DNA from: an uncultured Proteiniphilum sp.
GTDB taxonomy: Bacteria; Bacteroidota; Bacteroidia; Bacteroidales; Dysgonomonadaceae
Length of the DNA: 23,332 nucleotides
NCBI RefSeq assembly: GCF_937873925.1
Contig: NZ_CALNAT010000040.1
Span: 1-23,332, forward strand
Direction: 5' to 3'
Each line of letters starts with the position of its first letter. The stretch's first letter is position 1. Positions 1 through 8,648 of the stretch are shown here, piece by piece. The notes under the pieces are model-generated. The model saw nothing but the letters and a program-made list of their open reading frames with translations, was not told the origin of the DNA and did no database searches. The position numbers and the translations under genes are program-made.

Positions 1-2
1 AG

Positions 3-74
3 TAGCGCACAGCGGAATCGAACCGCTATTCATTGCCTGAGAAACAATTTTCCTGACCGTTAGAAGAGTGCGCC
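3..74 (-). tRNA. tRNA-Glu (anticodon CUC)
   Basis: Read on the minus strand, this folds into a complete 72-nt cloverleaf. The acceptor stem is GGCGCAC with GTGCGCT (one G-U pair at the end). The D stem is TTCT/GGAA with loop AACGGTCA, and the anticodon stem is ATTGT/GCAAT with loop TTCTCAG. The T stem is AGCGG/CCGCT with loop TTCGATT, and the discriminator base is A. Anticodon CTC reads GAG (Glu). CCA is not encoded: the next bases are C and T. A TAnnTTTG match lies just upstream on the same strand. I paired the stems by hand; no covariance model was run. Confidence 0.93.
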
Positions 75-90
75 GTTGCGATTAGAAGTA

Positions 91-98
91 CAAAATTA
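91..98 (-). promoter_or_regulatory. Candidate -7 element for the tRNA-Glu gene
   Basis: On the minus strand this reads TAATTTTG, a full match to the Bacteroidota -7 consensus TAnnTTTG. It lies 17 nt before the first base of the mature tRNA. No well-placed TTTG -33 box is visible; the nearest TTG is about 23 nt upstream, which is too far. The match is therefore suggestive only. Confidence 0.4.
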
Positions 99-138
99 CG
101 AAAAAGTTAGGATGATTATCTCAATACGGGGGTATTTT

Positions 139-1230
139 TTATTTCCTCCCAAAATATTTGTCAAGCGCCTCTCTGGCAGCCACAAAAGAACTTTTCCGGT
201 TATGAAGGACGTCATTCTCCAGTTTCTCGAGTAATCCGGCAATCCTGGGGTCGCGGTAGAAGCTGTTCCGCAGTTGTTCGTTGATGGTTTCGTACATCCA
301 GTATTTCGACTGCTCTTTCCGTTTGCGGTCAAAATAGCCGTTCTCTTTCACAAAACCGATATATCGGTGCACCATATCCCATACCTCTCCAATGCCGAGG
401 CTATAATAGCCGGAATAGGTCAGCACTTCGGGCGTCCATCCCGATTCGGGGAGTGGAAAAAGGTGTAGTGCATTGCTGAAATGACGTTGGGCCATCTTCG
501 CTTTTTCGATGTTGTCCCCATCCGCTTTGTTGATCACGATCCCGTCGGCCATCTCCATGATTCCCCGCTTGATACCCTGCAACTCGTCGCCGGTACCGGC
601 AAGCTGGATCAGTAAAAAGAAATCGACCATCGAATGGACTGCTGTCTCCGACTGTCCTACCCCCACGGTTTCCACAAACACGTAATCGAATCCGGCCGCT
701 TCACAGAGGATAATAGTCTCGCGGGTCTTGCGCGCCACGCCTCCCAACGACCCTGCCGAAGGAGAGGGACGGATAAAGGCATTCTGCTCTAAAGAGAGCT
801 TCTCCATCCGCGTTTTATCTCCCAGGATACTCCCTTTCGACCGCTCACTCGAAGGATCGATAGCCAGTACCGCCAATTTGTGCCCCTCTCGCAAAAGATG
901 CATTCCGAATGCATCAATGGATGTACTCTTGCCGGCTCCGGGGACACCTGTGATGCCCACACGGATAGAATTCCCGGCATGTGGGAGGCACTGTTCGATA
1001 ATGGCTTGCGCTTTCTCCTGATGTTCGGGACGCGAACTCTCCACTAGTGTCACAGCCTGACTGAGTACCACCCTGTTGCCCGACAAGATGCCTTCCGCAT
1101 ACTCCGCGACAGAACGCTCATGCTCTTTTGTCCTTTTCTGTAGATAAGGATTGACACTGGGTGGGCGGGAGACACCTTTATTGACAATAAGTCCTTTGTA
1201 TTTCGGATCGTTCTCGGGATGTTCCATCAT
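139..1230 (-). CDS. meaB: MeaB/ArgK-family GTPase, methylmalonyl-CoA mutase chaperone
   Basis: A 363-residue G3E-family P-loop GTPase. In characterised systems MeaB binds methylmalonyl-CoA mutase, gates adenosylcobalamin loading and protects the enzyme during turnover; it acts in the cytoplasm. Visible motifs are Walker A GVPGAGKST at residues 95-103, the family block LAIDPSSERSKGSILGDKTR, a switch-like segment VFVETVGVGQSE, and the guanine-specificity motif NKAD. Length matches the family (about 330-370). The protein opens with two Met codons, so either could start it. The mutase genes are not in this window. Older databases call this family LAO/AO transport kinase (ArgK), which is a historical misnomer. 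A promoter match and the DUF1573 terminator lie just upstream. Confidence 0.93.
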   Translation of the reverse strand: MMEHPENDPKYKGLIVNKGVSRPPSVNPYLQKRTKEHERSVAEYAEGILSGNRVVLSQAVTLVESSRPEHQEKAQAIIEQCLPHAGNSIRVGITGVPGAGKSTSIDAFGMHLLREGHKLAVLAIDPSSERSKGSILGDKTRMEKLSLEQNAFIRPSPSAGSLGGVARKTRETIILCEAAGFDYVFVETVGVGQSETAVHSMVDFFLLIQLAGTGDELQGIKRGIMEMADGIVINKADGDNIEKAKMAQRHFSNALHLFPLPESGWTPEVLTYSGYYSLGIGEVWDMVHRYIGFVKENGYFDRKRKEQSKYWMYETINEQLRNSFYRDPRIAGLLEKLENDVLHNRKSSFVAAREALDKYFGRK

Positions 1231-1243
1231 ATTATATCCAATT

Positions 1244-1284
1244 AAAAACCGAATGAACTACTCCTGCAAAGATAGCTCATTCGG
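1244..1284 (-). terminator. Intrinsic terminator of the DUF1573 gene
   Basis: On the minus strand CCGAATGAGCTA pairs with TAGTTCATTCGG. That is 12 bp including one G-U pair, around a 12-nt loop. TTTTTAATT follows at once, so this has the standard stem plus U-tract form. It lies 28 nt past the stop codon of the DUF1573 gene and ends before meaB. The 8-bp outer stem is at 1249-1256 and 1277-1284. Confidence 0.75.
1267..1274 (-). promoter_or_regulatory. Candidate promoter (-7 element) of meaB
   Basis: Minus-strand TATCTTTG is an exact match to TAnnTTTG, with a TTG 20 nt upstream in the place of the -33 element. Transcription would begin near 1260, about 30 nt before the meaB start. The -7 box sits inside the loop region of the hairpin at 1244-1284. 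Confidence 0.6.
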
Positions 1285-1311
1285 CCTGTATAATCAATCT
1301 GAAAAGGATAA

Positions 1312-1698
1312 TTATTGTTTGGGTGTTACATTCCCTTTGATGGTGAGTACGTATACCGTATCAGGCACATTCGTATATACCCTGATGGTTTTGTTGAATG
1401 TACCGGGACGGCGTACGGTGGAATAACTTACAGCTATCTCACCCTTTTTGCCCGGCAAGACCGGCTCTTTTGTATAACTGGGCGTAGTGCATCCGCACGA
1501 TGCCGATACCCGTTGTATAATCAGCGGACTTTTACCTGTATTGGTAAATTCAAACTGTGTGGCAACCGATCCTATCTCTTCTTTGATAATACCGAAATTA
1601 TGCTCCGTTCTCTTAAAGTCCACTTCCGGCTTCTGCTGCGCAAAAGCAACACCACTAACCAGAACGGTAAACAATAATACTAAACTCAATTTTTTCAT
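1312..1698 (-). CDS. DUF1573 domain secreted protein
   Basis: 128 residues. The N-terminus is a Sec signal peptide (MKKLSLVLL, hydrophobic to Ala20) with likely cleavage before QQKPEV. The rest is one DUF1573 domain, an immunoglobulin-like beta-sandwich fold common in Bacteroidota. The family pattern is visible: HNFGIIKEEIG, then FEFTNTGKSPLIIQRV, then SASCGCTTPSYTKEPVLPG, then a final strand block. DUF1573 proteins are exported and have no firmly established function. The two close Cys (CGC) are typical of the family. The gene is probably monocistronic: it has a -7-like element just upstream and an intrinsic terminator just downstream. Confidence 0.9.
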   Translation of the reverse strand: MKKLSLVLLFTVLVSGVAFAQQKPEVDFKRTEHNFGIIKEEIGSVATQFEFTNTGKSPLIIQRVSASCGCTTPSYTKEPVLPGKKGEIAVSYSTVRRPGTFNKTIRVYTNVPDTVYVLTIKGNVTPKQ

Positions 1699-1802
1699 AC
1701 GACTATTTTATTGTTATGTTTCGGTGTATGGAACCTTATATGTCGGTTTCATCATCACTGTATCTATTTTGTAAACTACAATATTCTCAATGTTTAAAGA
1801 CA

Positions 1803-1810
1803 CAAAAGTA
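1803..1810 (-). promoter_or_regulatory. Candidate -7 element of the DUF1573 gene
   Basis: Minus-strand TACTTTTG matches TAnnTTTG. It lies about 105 nt upstream of the start codon and 22 nt past the stop of the upstream alpha-2-macroglobulin gene. No convincing -33 TTTG is present at the expected spacing. Confidence 0.4.
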
Positions 1811-1831
1811 ACAAATTCGTTTAAAGCTTGT

Positions 1832-4800
1832 TTATTCTTTAACAATAATTCTTATTCCGCCGGTGTGTGAGGTAAACTCAGGAGCATACATGCTCTGAAT
1901 GGTAGTGATGCCGTTTGAATAACTACCCGGCCGGCTCACATACACTGCATATTCAAACAGATAAGTACCGCGCGGCAGATTGTCGAAATAGAAACCGGTA
2001 GAGGCATCTTTCGACGTCTGATAATAAGGGATTCCGTTCTGCCATCCCATGCCCGATATTTGGTTGACAGGTTCGAAAGCGGAGGCACGCATATCTTTGA
2101 GATGGACAAACTCCATATCGCGGTCGCTCCGTACAGTCAGCCGTACCACCACTTTGTCTCCCACCTTCAACGGAGTGTCTTCTGTAATACGTACCAATTG
2201 CGTTCCGGACGCGGTGGTCTGCTCCACAAAGAGTTGCTTTTCTATATCGAGTGAACCATCGGTTTTCCCGATCTTATCCAACTCTTCGAAATATTGCCAG
2301 TAGAGTGCACCCCATGCGGGAGTATTTCCCTTATGCGCCACTGTAACCTTACCCATTTCGGGATTTATCTCCGTATGGCTCCATGACTCCTTGAAATAGC
2401 CGCTGCCCGGTTCCCTGTTCTCCGATTCCACACGAAGCTTACCCAGCAAAACGGTTGTCTCTCCTTCTGTTGAAAACCAGTCACTTCCGGTACTCAACAG
2501 CGCATATACGGCATCTGCCGTGGCATGGGTGGTTTCCCACAACTGCGTCTGTTTCTGTTTCAGCAGCCACCGCTTCATTTCATCCATTTCCCCGGCTTTG
2601 GTTCCTCCCGCACGGAAGGCATCCATGATAAAGGTATGTACCGATACGGCCGATTGCGACATAAATACCTGCGCACGGTTATTCGCCCAATACATGCCCA
2701 TTTCATCCGAGCGGGCGGCATGCTCACGGAAGGAATTCAGGATACCTTCCACCACACCTGTTTTCCCTTCGCGGCTCATCAACACGGCAATGAGCGAACG
2801 TTCATACAACCCGTATTGCGTCCAGTTCTTTTCGATGACCGAGAGATAAAAGCCGGTCATCTCCTTCCCTTCTTTTTCCAACGGATAGCCGGTATAACCG
2901 GAGCGGACATAGAGATATTCTAGGTCGGTAGTGGAAATCGTCTTACTGTTTTTCCAGTCTTTGTTATACTTTTTCAATGCCTCGAAACGGCGTACAGCTT
3001 CGGTATCAATATAAAAAAGGGCTTTCTTCTGCATCGCAAGAATATCGTCCGAAAATTCAACAGCCTTAAGTTCTTTCAACTGATGAAATCCGTAAAGGAT
3101 ATATTGCGTAATGCTTACACTCGGATTAAAGCCCTTGAACCAGCTCCAGCCACCCTGGTTGGTTTGCAGGTCTTGCAACTTGTTGATGGCTGTAGTAGTA
3201 AGATTGTGGCTGCGGTTCAGGTCGAACAGCAACGACAGCCTCTCTTTCTGCTCCGATTCGTTTTTGGCTTCCAGCACCCAGGGAGTCTCTTCCAGAAATA
3301 CACTCTTCAACTCCTGGTTTTTTTCCAGATTCGAGACAAAAGTCTCTTTACTGCCTCCCCGTTTTCTCCACGCCTCTACCATAGCTTTAACTTTAGGGAA
3401 CGCCTCTCCGATATGCGCTCCCAGCGAGTTGGCATAATAGGAGGCAAACCATGAAACCGCATTATCGCTCTCCGGTTCGCCCAGTACCGGCAGAGCCTGC
3501 ACTGCATACCAGGCGGGGTTAGAGGTGAACTCAAGGGTCAGCCGGTAATCCTGAAGGGTGTTCGAAGAGCGGTTTATAAGACGATCCATCGTGAACTCCT
3601 TCGTTTGATTTCCGTTCACATCCATTCTCATGCTTTCGGTCACCAGCATCCGGTTGGGAAGCACGGCAAGCGCATGTTGTTCGCCGTCGCTGAACTGTTC
3701 GCTCCGGGCTATAACACGAACACCGAGAATATCAATATCACCCGGCACATCAAATATCCACCATGCATCGGAAGAAGCACCCTGCCGCAACGAAAACGTC
3801 TGCTCCTGATTTTCGGACGATATAGTATTGATGATTTCTTCCGTAAGAGGATTAAAGAATTCCAGCTTCATGCTGCCGCTGACCGTGCTGTCCGACAGGT
3901 TGGATATCTTGGTGGAAATAGCCGTCCTGTCGCCGTGGCGAAGGAACCGCGGCATATTGGGCGTCACCATCAGTTCTTTTTGCGACACGGTAAAGGCTTC
4001 CGCCTTCCCGGTATTCAATTTCTTATCGTGTGCCAATACGCGGAAACGCCACTTTGTATTGCTCTCCGGCACGATAAAGGCGATCTGCGTCTCCCCTTTG
4101 TCATTGGTTCTAAGATGGGGAAAGAAGAAAGCGGTCTCGTTGAAATTACGCCGAATCTGGGGAACTTCATTATCCTGTCTGGGCTGTTCGGGAACAGGGA
4201 GAGGCGGAGGCGGAGGTGTTATCGCATCGCGACGTGTTATTTCTATTTCTTCTTCCATTAGTATACCCGAAGATTGGGCAGCTTGATCCTCTACCACGAT
4301 CATCCCTTCCGGAACAGCATATGCCTGTACCTGTGCACCACCCGCTTTGGCGCTTCGCAGCATCATCCTGCCGGAATAAAGCAGCGAGTAGCCGTGCCAG
4401 TTAAAACGGTCGAACTCAAAAGCGGCGACGTTCTTCCACTGCGTAGGAAGGTTACCAATGGCCGCTTCCGCGTAGAATGATTGATCGCTCGCCAATCCCA
4501 TCCTCGAGAAATACCGTGCATACGAAAAAAGAGAAAGGTTCCAGTCCTGGGACGGATAAATATTGTCGAGCGAGAAGTCGTACATCGATGCCAGCACCTC
4601 TGCCGAAGAAGGATTACTGTCCGTTCCGGTCACCGTGATCCGCCACTCTTCTTCCGCGTCGGGACGGATCTTATCACGGAACACATCCAGTTTCACTTTC
4701 AGCTCCTTCTTCTCCTTTTCAGGAAGAAGGTCTACCCTGTGGGCATAAAACTTTTCGTCTTTCACGTAAGTAAGCATCAGGGTAACACCTTCCTTATATT

Positions 4801-7741
4801 GCTCTTCATACGGGAATGAAAAGAGCCAGTTCTCATTATCCAACCCGATCCATTTCCGTTCTAACAGGTTGTCTTCCTGCCACAGTTCATATAAAACATG
4901 TACTTTCTCAGACACCCCCAGGATCACTTCCGCATCTTTACCGGGCGAGAACCGGCTGTTTTTTTCGATGAACCACTCGTTGGTTTTTACCGGCGGACGT
5001 TTATCGGTGTATGAAAAGAGAACAATATCTTTTTCCGATTCAATGAGGTTTCCCCTGTCGTCTTTCGATTGGAGTTTCACCTTATATTTTCCCGATGGCA
5101 AGCCTGCCAGTTGTTTTTTCAACGCCGGCTGCTCACCTGTCTTAAACTCTCCCTCCGCAGTCAGTTGACGGATGGAATCATTCTCCTGCAGGGAAAAGAT
5201 CCGGTAGGTTCCATGGGCTGTTATATCATTTCCGTCAAGGTTTTTAGCAGCTATAATGATTTTCTCATCACTTTCTTTTACCCACCGGTCGGGTATCTCC
5301 AGGGAGAGTACCATCGAGATATCTCCCACTATTACAGTATAGGTAGCGATCCGTGTTTCACCATTAACATCAGTTACCTTAGCAACCACATCAAACGAAT
5401 AAGCCACTTTGGAGGAGGATTGGCTGTCCGGTTTTTCGGGTGTAAAGGTGATCTCGAAAGTTCCATCCTCACCGGTGGTCACACTGCCCATAGCATAATC
5501 ACTTATTATTCCACCCCACATTCGCCACCACATCTGCTTGCGCGTAATATGGTACTCCACATTCGCCTGTTGCAGGCTGATACCTGAAAAACTCTCCGCT
5601 TTTCCCTTGAGGGTGATCTCCTCACCAAATTTATATGTTTTCTCTATCTTGTCGAATGTCAATTCAAATGTGGGGCGCTTGTATTCTTCTACCTGAAAGC
5701 CCACACTTCCCTGCCCGGTTCCGATGGTAAAGTGACCCGGCAAAACACCCTGCGGTAGCACAAACTCACCCGCTACCGAACCGAACTCATTCGTCGTTAT
5801 CGTCTGCTTCGAGATTTCCCGGCGGTTGGCATCCCTTAGTACCAATTCAATAGATTTACCGGCAATAACAGATTGCTCCACGGCACCCGCACGAACCTGT
5901 ATGGCCTTAAAATAAACTGTCTGTCCGGGACGGTAGAGGCTACGATCAGTAAAAATGTTTGTCATCTCCCGGGGCTCATTGTTCCGGTCGGAGTAGCTAT
6001 AATAGGGAGAAGGCAATCGGCTTAGCGTGGAACCCTTATCGTTCCCCGAAACAGCATGATAAAAGACATCATTGTTCGGGATTTTCTTATCATATACAGC
6101 CAGTCCCAGCTCATTGGTAGTAATTGACTGATCCAGTGTAAGCTGCGAATTATTCCAGTTGCCCGGCAGTTTGTAAATATCTATTTTGGCATTAGGGACA
6201 GGTGCACCGGTGGTTCTGTCCACCACGAAAAAATCATATCGGTTATCGGATGACCTGCGGGCAAAGATGGCCAGGTCGGATACCGAAAAATAATATTCCG
6301 ATCCCCTGGTATCGTTCGTTTCAGGCGAGGAATTGAAAGTCAGCATATAGGTACCGAAACCGCCGGGATTCACCGTGAACGATGTGTCTCCCTGCCAGTA
6401 CTCGGGTGTATCGGGCAAGGATATGGGGATCTCCCCGATCAAGACACGCTTTTCAGCTATTTGGTTTCGCACTTTCGATCTCTCTTCTAACTCTTCTATA
6501 GGTGAGTTGATGCGATAAAGTTTTGCGGTGAGCGACCGGATATTCCGGAAATTCACTTTCAGTTCTTTTTCACTCTCTCCTGCGAAAGTATTCCCTCCTG
6601 TGATGGTGAATTCCGGCTGTGTAAGTTGGGATAACCTGTTCTGAAGTATTGAGATGCGTTCATACTTCGGAAAGGTAGTAATTGTCTTTTTCAGTAATTC
6701 ATATATCTCCCTGGTCTTCTCTTTCCGCTGAAGTGTATCTTCCGCATTGATCAAATCAATCTCGTCGAGATAGAACTGGCAAAGCTTGTCAGTAATTTCC
6801 ACGCTCATTTCGTCCCCGTCCCATTTTCCCAGTAATTTTTCCAATGCAGGGCGCGCCAAAGAAACATGCGTATAATAGGACAATCTCGTCAGATAATCCG
6901 ACTTTTCCAGTTCCACCAGCAGAACCGACCTGTCCAGATTTCTTTCTAACAGGGAATTCAACAGCTTTCTATAGTTTTCCAATATCCAAAGACCCTGATC
7001 TGTCTCTTGGGGATCGAACGACAGCTTCACAAACTCATCTGCCGGCGCAAACAGCGATTCCTGTGAAATGTTTTTCCTTGCCAGCATACGGCTCAGGTCT
7101 TCATCCGGATCGATCTGCCCGGAGAGTTCTATGGCGCGGCGTATCAGGAAATCATACATCGAAGGGAAAAACCTCCGCGAATCCTTACCCAGTTCCACCA
7201 CAGCCGCATAGGATTCCACTTCCGCCTTTACCAACTCCTCCTTCGGAGCGATAGAGGCATTCAGATGCTCTGCCGACTTGTTGTAAAAGATATTACGTGT
7301 CCACTCTTTCATGTCGGCCGGCACAAAATCCCCCAAATCGGTACGTTGATTGATGTTCCACTGGTCTTTTTGATAGTACTGCAGGTATAACTCTCCCAAT
7401 ATGGAGTGCAACACCGATCGCTCCACCATATCGTCGCTTCTCTCCAACATCCCATTCAGGTTCCTGAAGATTGCCGTATCGTTTTGTGTATCCAGTGCCA
7501 GGTCATACTTCCCCTGATGGATCAGTGCCTTGATGATCTGGGGACTGTTTTTATCCTCTATTGCCTTGCGTAAAATACTGTTTACAGCTTCTGAAGCCGA
7601 TTGAGGGAGCGACTTCTGCTCAAATTCAGCCACTTTTGCCCATTCGTTCGCATAAGGGTCTCTGTTCATCGGTCGGTTATTCTGGGAAAAAACTCCTGAA
7701 GCAAATGCCAAAAGGAGCAGTATAAAGGAAATTTTATTCAT
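1832..7741 (-). CDS. Alpha-2-macroglobulin-like protein lacking the thioester motif
   Basis: A very large exported protein of 1,969 residues from the chosen Met; an in-frame Met 10 codons earlier (7771) would spoil the signal peptide MNKISFILLLLAFASGVFSQ. The first ~370 residues are helical repeat-like. Macroglobulin-type beta domains follow: an MG block with FFVVDRTTGAPVPNAKIDIY, then the MG2-like signature DRSLYRPGQTVYFKA near residue 600. Near residue 1180 is an acidic and polyproline bait-like linker (PPPPPLPVPEQP). Next comes the conserved block FFFPHLRTNDKGETQIAF and an alpha-alpha barrel region rich in W and Y. Where the CxEQ thioester normally sits (near residue 1425), the sequence reads LGEPESDNAVSWFASYYAN, with no Cys. 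Bacterial relatives are thought to trap or inhibit proteases in the periplasm or at the cell surface. A thioester-less form could not bind targets covalently. No recognised partner gene is adjacent. Confidence 0.88.
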   Translation of the reverse strand: MNKISFILLLLAFASGVFSQNNRPMNRDPYANEWAKVAEFEQKSLPQSASEAVNSILRKAIEDKNSPQIIKALIHQGKYDLALDTQNDTAIFRNLNGMLERSDDMVERSVLHSILGELYLQYYQKDQWNINQRTDLGDFVPADMKEWTRNIFYNKSAEHLNASIAPKEELVKAEVESYAAVVELGKDSRRFFPSMYDFLIRRAIELSGQIDPDEDLSRMLARKNISQESLFAPADEFVKLSFDPQETDQGLWILENYRKLLNSLLERNLDRSVLLVELEKSDYLTRLSYYTHVSLARPALEKLLGKWDGDEMSVEITDKLCQFYLDEIDLINAEDTLQRKEKTREIYELLKKTITTFPKYERISILQNRLSQLTQPEFTITGGNTFAGESEKELKVNFRNIRSLTAKLYRINSPIEELEERSKVRNQIAEKRVLIGEIPISLPDTPEYWQGDTSFTVNPGGFGTYMLTFNSSPETNDTRGSEYYFSVSDLAIFARRSSDNRYDFFVVDRTTGAPVPNAKIDIYKLPGNWNNSQLTLDQSITTNELGLAVYDKKIPNNDVFYHAVSGNDKGSTLSRLPSPYYSYSDRNNEPREMTNIFTDRSLYRPGQTVYFKAIQVRAGAVEQSVIAGKSIELVLRDANRREISKQTITTNEFGSVAGEFVLPQGVLPGHFTIGTGQGSVGFQVEEYKRPTFELTFDKIEKTYKFGEEITLKGKAESFSGISLQQANVEYHITRKQMWWRMWGGIISDYAMGSVTTGEDGTFEITFTPEKPDSQSSSKVAYSFDVVAKVTDVNGETRIATYTVIVGDISMVLSLEIPDRWVKESDEKIIIAAKNLDGNDITAHGTYRIFSLQENDSIRQLTAEGEFKTGEQPALKKQLAGLPSGKYKVKLQSKDDRGNLIESEKDIVLFSYTDKRPPVKTNEWFIEKNSRFSPGKDAEVILGVSEKVHVLYELWQEDNLLERKWIGLDNENWLFSFPYEEQYKEGVTLMLTYVKDEKFYAHRVDLLPEKEKKELKVKLDVFRDKIRPDAEEEWRITVTGTDSNPSSAEVLASMYDFSLDNIYPSQDWNLSLFSYARYFSRMGLASDQSFYAEAAIGNLPTQWKNVAAFEFDRFNWHGYSLLYSGRMMLRSAKAGGAQVQAYAVPEGMIVVEDQAAQSSGILMEEEIEITRRDAITPPPPPLPVPEQPRQDNEVPQIRRNFNETAFFFPHLRTNDKGETQIAFIVPESNTKWRFRVLAHDKKLNTGKAEAFTVSQKELMVTPNMPRFLRHGDRTAISTKISNLSDSTVSGSMKLEFFNPLTEEIINTISSENQEQTFSLRQGASSDAWWIFDVPGDIDILGVRVIARSEQFSDGEQHALAVLPNRMLVTESMRMDVNGNQTKEFTMDRLINRSSNTLQDYRLTLEFTSNPAWYAVQALPVLGEPESDNAVSWFASYYANSLGAHIGEAFPKVKAMVEAWRKRGGSKETFVSNLEKNQELKSVFLEETPWVLEAKNESEQKERLSLLFDLNRSHNLTTTAINKLQDLQTNQGGWSWFKGFNPSVSITQYILYGFHQLKELKAVEFSDDILAMQKKALFYIDTEAVRRFEALKKYNKDWKNSKTISTTDLEYLYVRSGYTGYPLEKEGKEMTGFYLSVIEKNWTQYGLYERSLIAVLMSREGKTGVVEGILNSFREHAARSDEMGMYWANNRAQVFMSQSAVSVHTFIMDAFRAGGTKAGEMDEMKRWLLKQKQTQLWETTHATADAVYALLSTGSDWFSTEGETTVLLGKLRVESENREPGSGYFKESWSHTEINPEMGKVTVAHKGNTPAWGALYWQYFEELDKIGKTDGSLDIEKQLFVEQTTASGTQLVRITEDTPLKVGDKVVVRLTVRSDRDMEFVHLKDMRASAFEPVNQISGMGWQNGIPYYQTSKDASTGFYFDNLPRGTYLFEYAVYVSRPGSYSNGITTIQSMYAPEFTSHTGGIRIIVKE

Positions 7742-7798
7742 AATAGTGTTGTTTGCGAATAATTGAATCAACTATCCCGATAAGCTAAAATAACGATT

Positions 7799-7856
7799 AA
7801 GCGAGAGCAGTGTCAAGCTTGCTTGAATCATTGCCGAGCGATAGTTATTTATTAAA
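7799..7856 (+). repeat. Dispersed repeat, copy A
   Basis: A ~58-bp AT-rich unit whose core is the inverted repeat TCAAG-CTTG-CTTGA (7813-7826), followed by ATTGCCGAGCGA. It aligns with copy B directly downstream and with copy C (19901-19962, minus): shared blocks are GAGCA..GTCAA.CTTG.TTGAA and TTGCC.AGCGA. It lies upstream of the alpha-2-macroglobulin gene. Confidence 0.6.
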
Positions 7857-7910
7857 ATGAGAGAGACTAAACTTGTTTAGGCTGTACCACAGCGAGAACA
7901 AAACTAAATA
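7851..7910 (+). repeat. Dispersed repeat, copy B
   Basis: A second unit abutting copy A. Its core is CTAAAC-TT-GTTTAG (7868-7881), followed by CCACAGCGAGAACAAAACTAA. It aligns with the reverse complement of 19901-19962 over about 55 positions: AAATGAG, then AAACTTGTTT, then CCA.AGCGAGAA, then ACTAA. The core keeps the ability to form a hairpin although its bases differ from copy A. Confidence 0.6.
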
Positions 7911-8434
7911 GTCTAATTTAATGAACTATCCATTTAACAATTTCAGATACTTTTTGTTTTGAAAAAGCAACAACCGTCAGACAATTTTTATTTCATAGAA
8001 TTCACTCTAATTATTGGGATTTACTACACCCCACTCATTTATTCTTATATTTTCCCTCCTATTTTTTATTATCGCACACATAATGAATATAATACAGTCA
8101 TATTGAAATCTTTATCCGGATTCCAGGAAGTAGATAGAGATGCCATGATCCATCCGCCTGCCAATTTTAGAAAATAAATTCAAATAAACCGGCCACATTC
8201 ACTTTCCACGCGGGACAAATCCAGTGTCTTTCCACCTCTTCACAAGGAGACAGCTACTATTATTAAAGTTTGTATAATTATTGATATAGAGTGAGATACT
8301 TTTTATGTTTTCCAAACCGGCAAAACAAGAATATCCTATTATATAATTTTCCAGCAGGACAACCATATTTCATTTAATTATATTTATTTAATATTAATTA
8401 CACTCGTAATTTACTGTTTACCTCATCAAATCTT

Positions 8435-8442
8435 TACCTTTA
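8435..8442 (+). promoter_or_regulatory. Weak candidate -7 element for the nos transcript
   Basis: TACCTTTA matches TAnnTTTG at all but the last base. A TTTA sits roughly 19-25 nt upstream. If used, transcription would start near 8450 and put the complementary arms at 8470-8648 in a leader of about 255 nt before nosZ. This is the best match I find upstream of nosZ, but it is imperfect. Confidence 0.25.
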
Positions 8443-8469
8443 TACCCTATTTTCAGGCACGGATTGTTA

Positions 8470-8648
8470 CCCCGGCCCAATAAAATGATGGAACCCTTCC
8501 AAGGAAACGAGTATCCGGGGCAGGTCGCACGATGCCCTCAAATCGTAGACAAAGGTCTCCATAAAAAACCAAACAAAGGAGAAAAGAGGAAGAATCCAAA
8601 TAAGTCCCAATGTTTGGAGCGTACAACAACCTACGACTGTCCCCGGTA
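8470..8648 (+). ncRNA. Candidate structured RNA or leader before nosZ
   Basis: Several exact complementary arms nest here. CCGGGGCAG (8515-8523) pairs with CTG-T-CCCCGG (8637-8646, one bulge). TCGTAG (8543-8548) pairs with CTACGA (8631-8636), stacking directly on the former on the 3' side. CCAAACA (8569-8575) pairs with TGTTTGG (8611-8617). Competing partners exist: CCCCGG at 8470-8475 for CCGGGG, TGCCC at 8533-8537 for GGGCA at 8518-8522, and CCAAA at 8596-8600 for TTTGG. The region is more GC-rich than its surroundings. I do not recognise it as a known riboswitch. The strand is assumed from position only; the arms would also fold from a minus-strand transcript. Confidence 0.4.

Noticed and set aside
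3605..4261. 218-codon plus-strand open frame inside the A2M-like gene
   Set aside because: It lies wholly within a long gene with clear domains on the other strand, and its translation (many H, R, F) resembles no family.
7790..7820. TTGACA-like -35 box on the minus strand upstream of the A2M-like gene
   Set aside because: It falls in the dispersed repeat, and Bacteroidota do not use the TTGACA/TATAAT promoter, so the match carries little weight.
7959..8177. 72-codon plus-strand open frame (starts MKKQQPSDNF)
   Set aside because: AT-rich composition, no family recognised, no clear translation signals and no neighbour to support it. I cannot call it a gene.
8416..8429. Possible FNR/CRP half-site ATCAA upstream of nosZ
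   Set aside because: The second half would need TTGAT but reads GTTTA; only one half matches, which is expected by chance in this AT-rich region.
8515..8540. Possible cobalamin riboswitch, because the minus strand contains GACCTGCC as in the B12 box
   Set aside because: The other conserved blocks are missing and no minus-strand gene follows for it to control.
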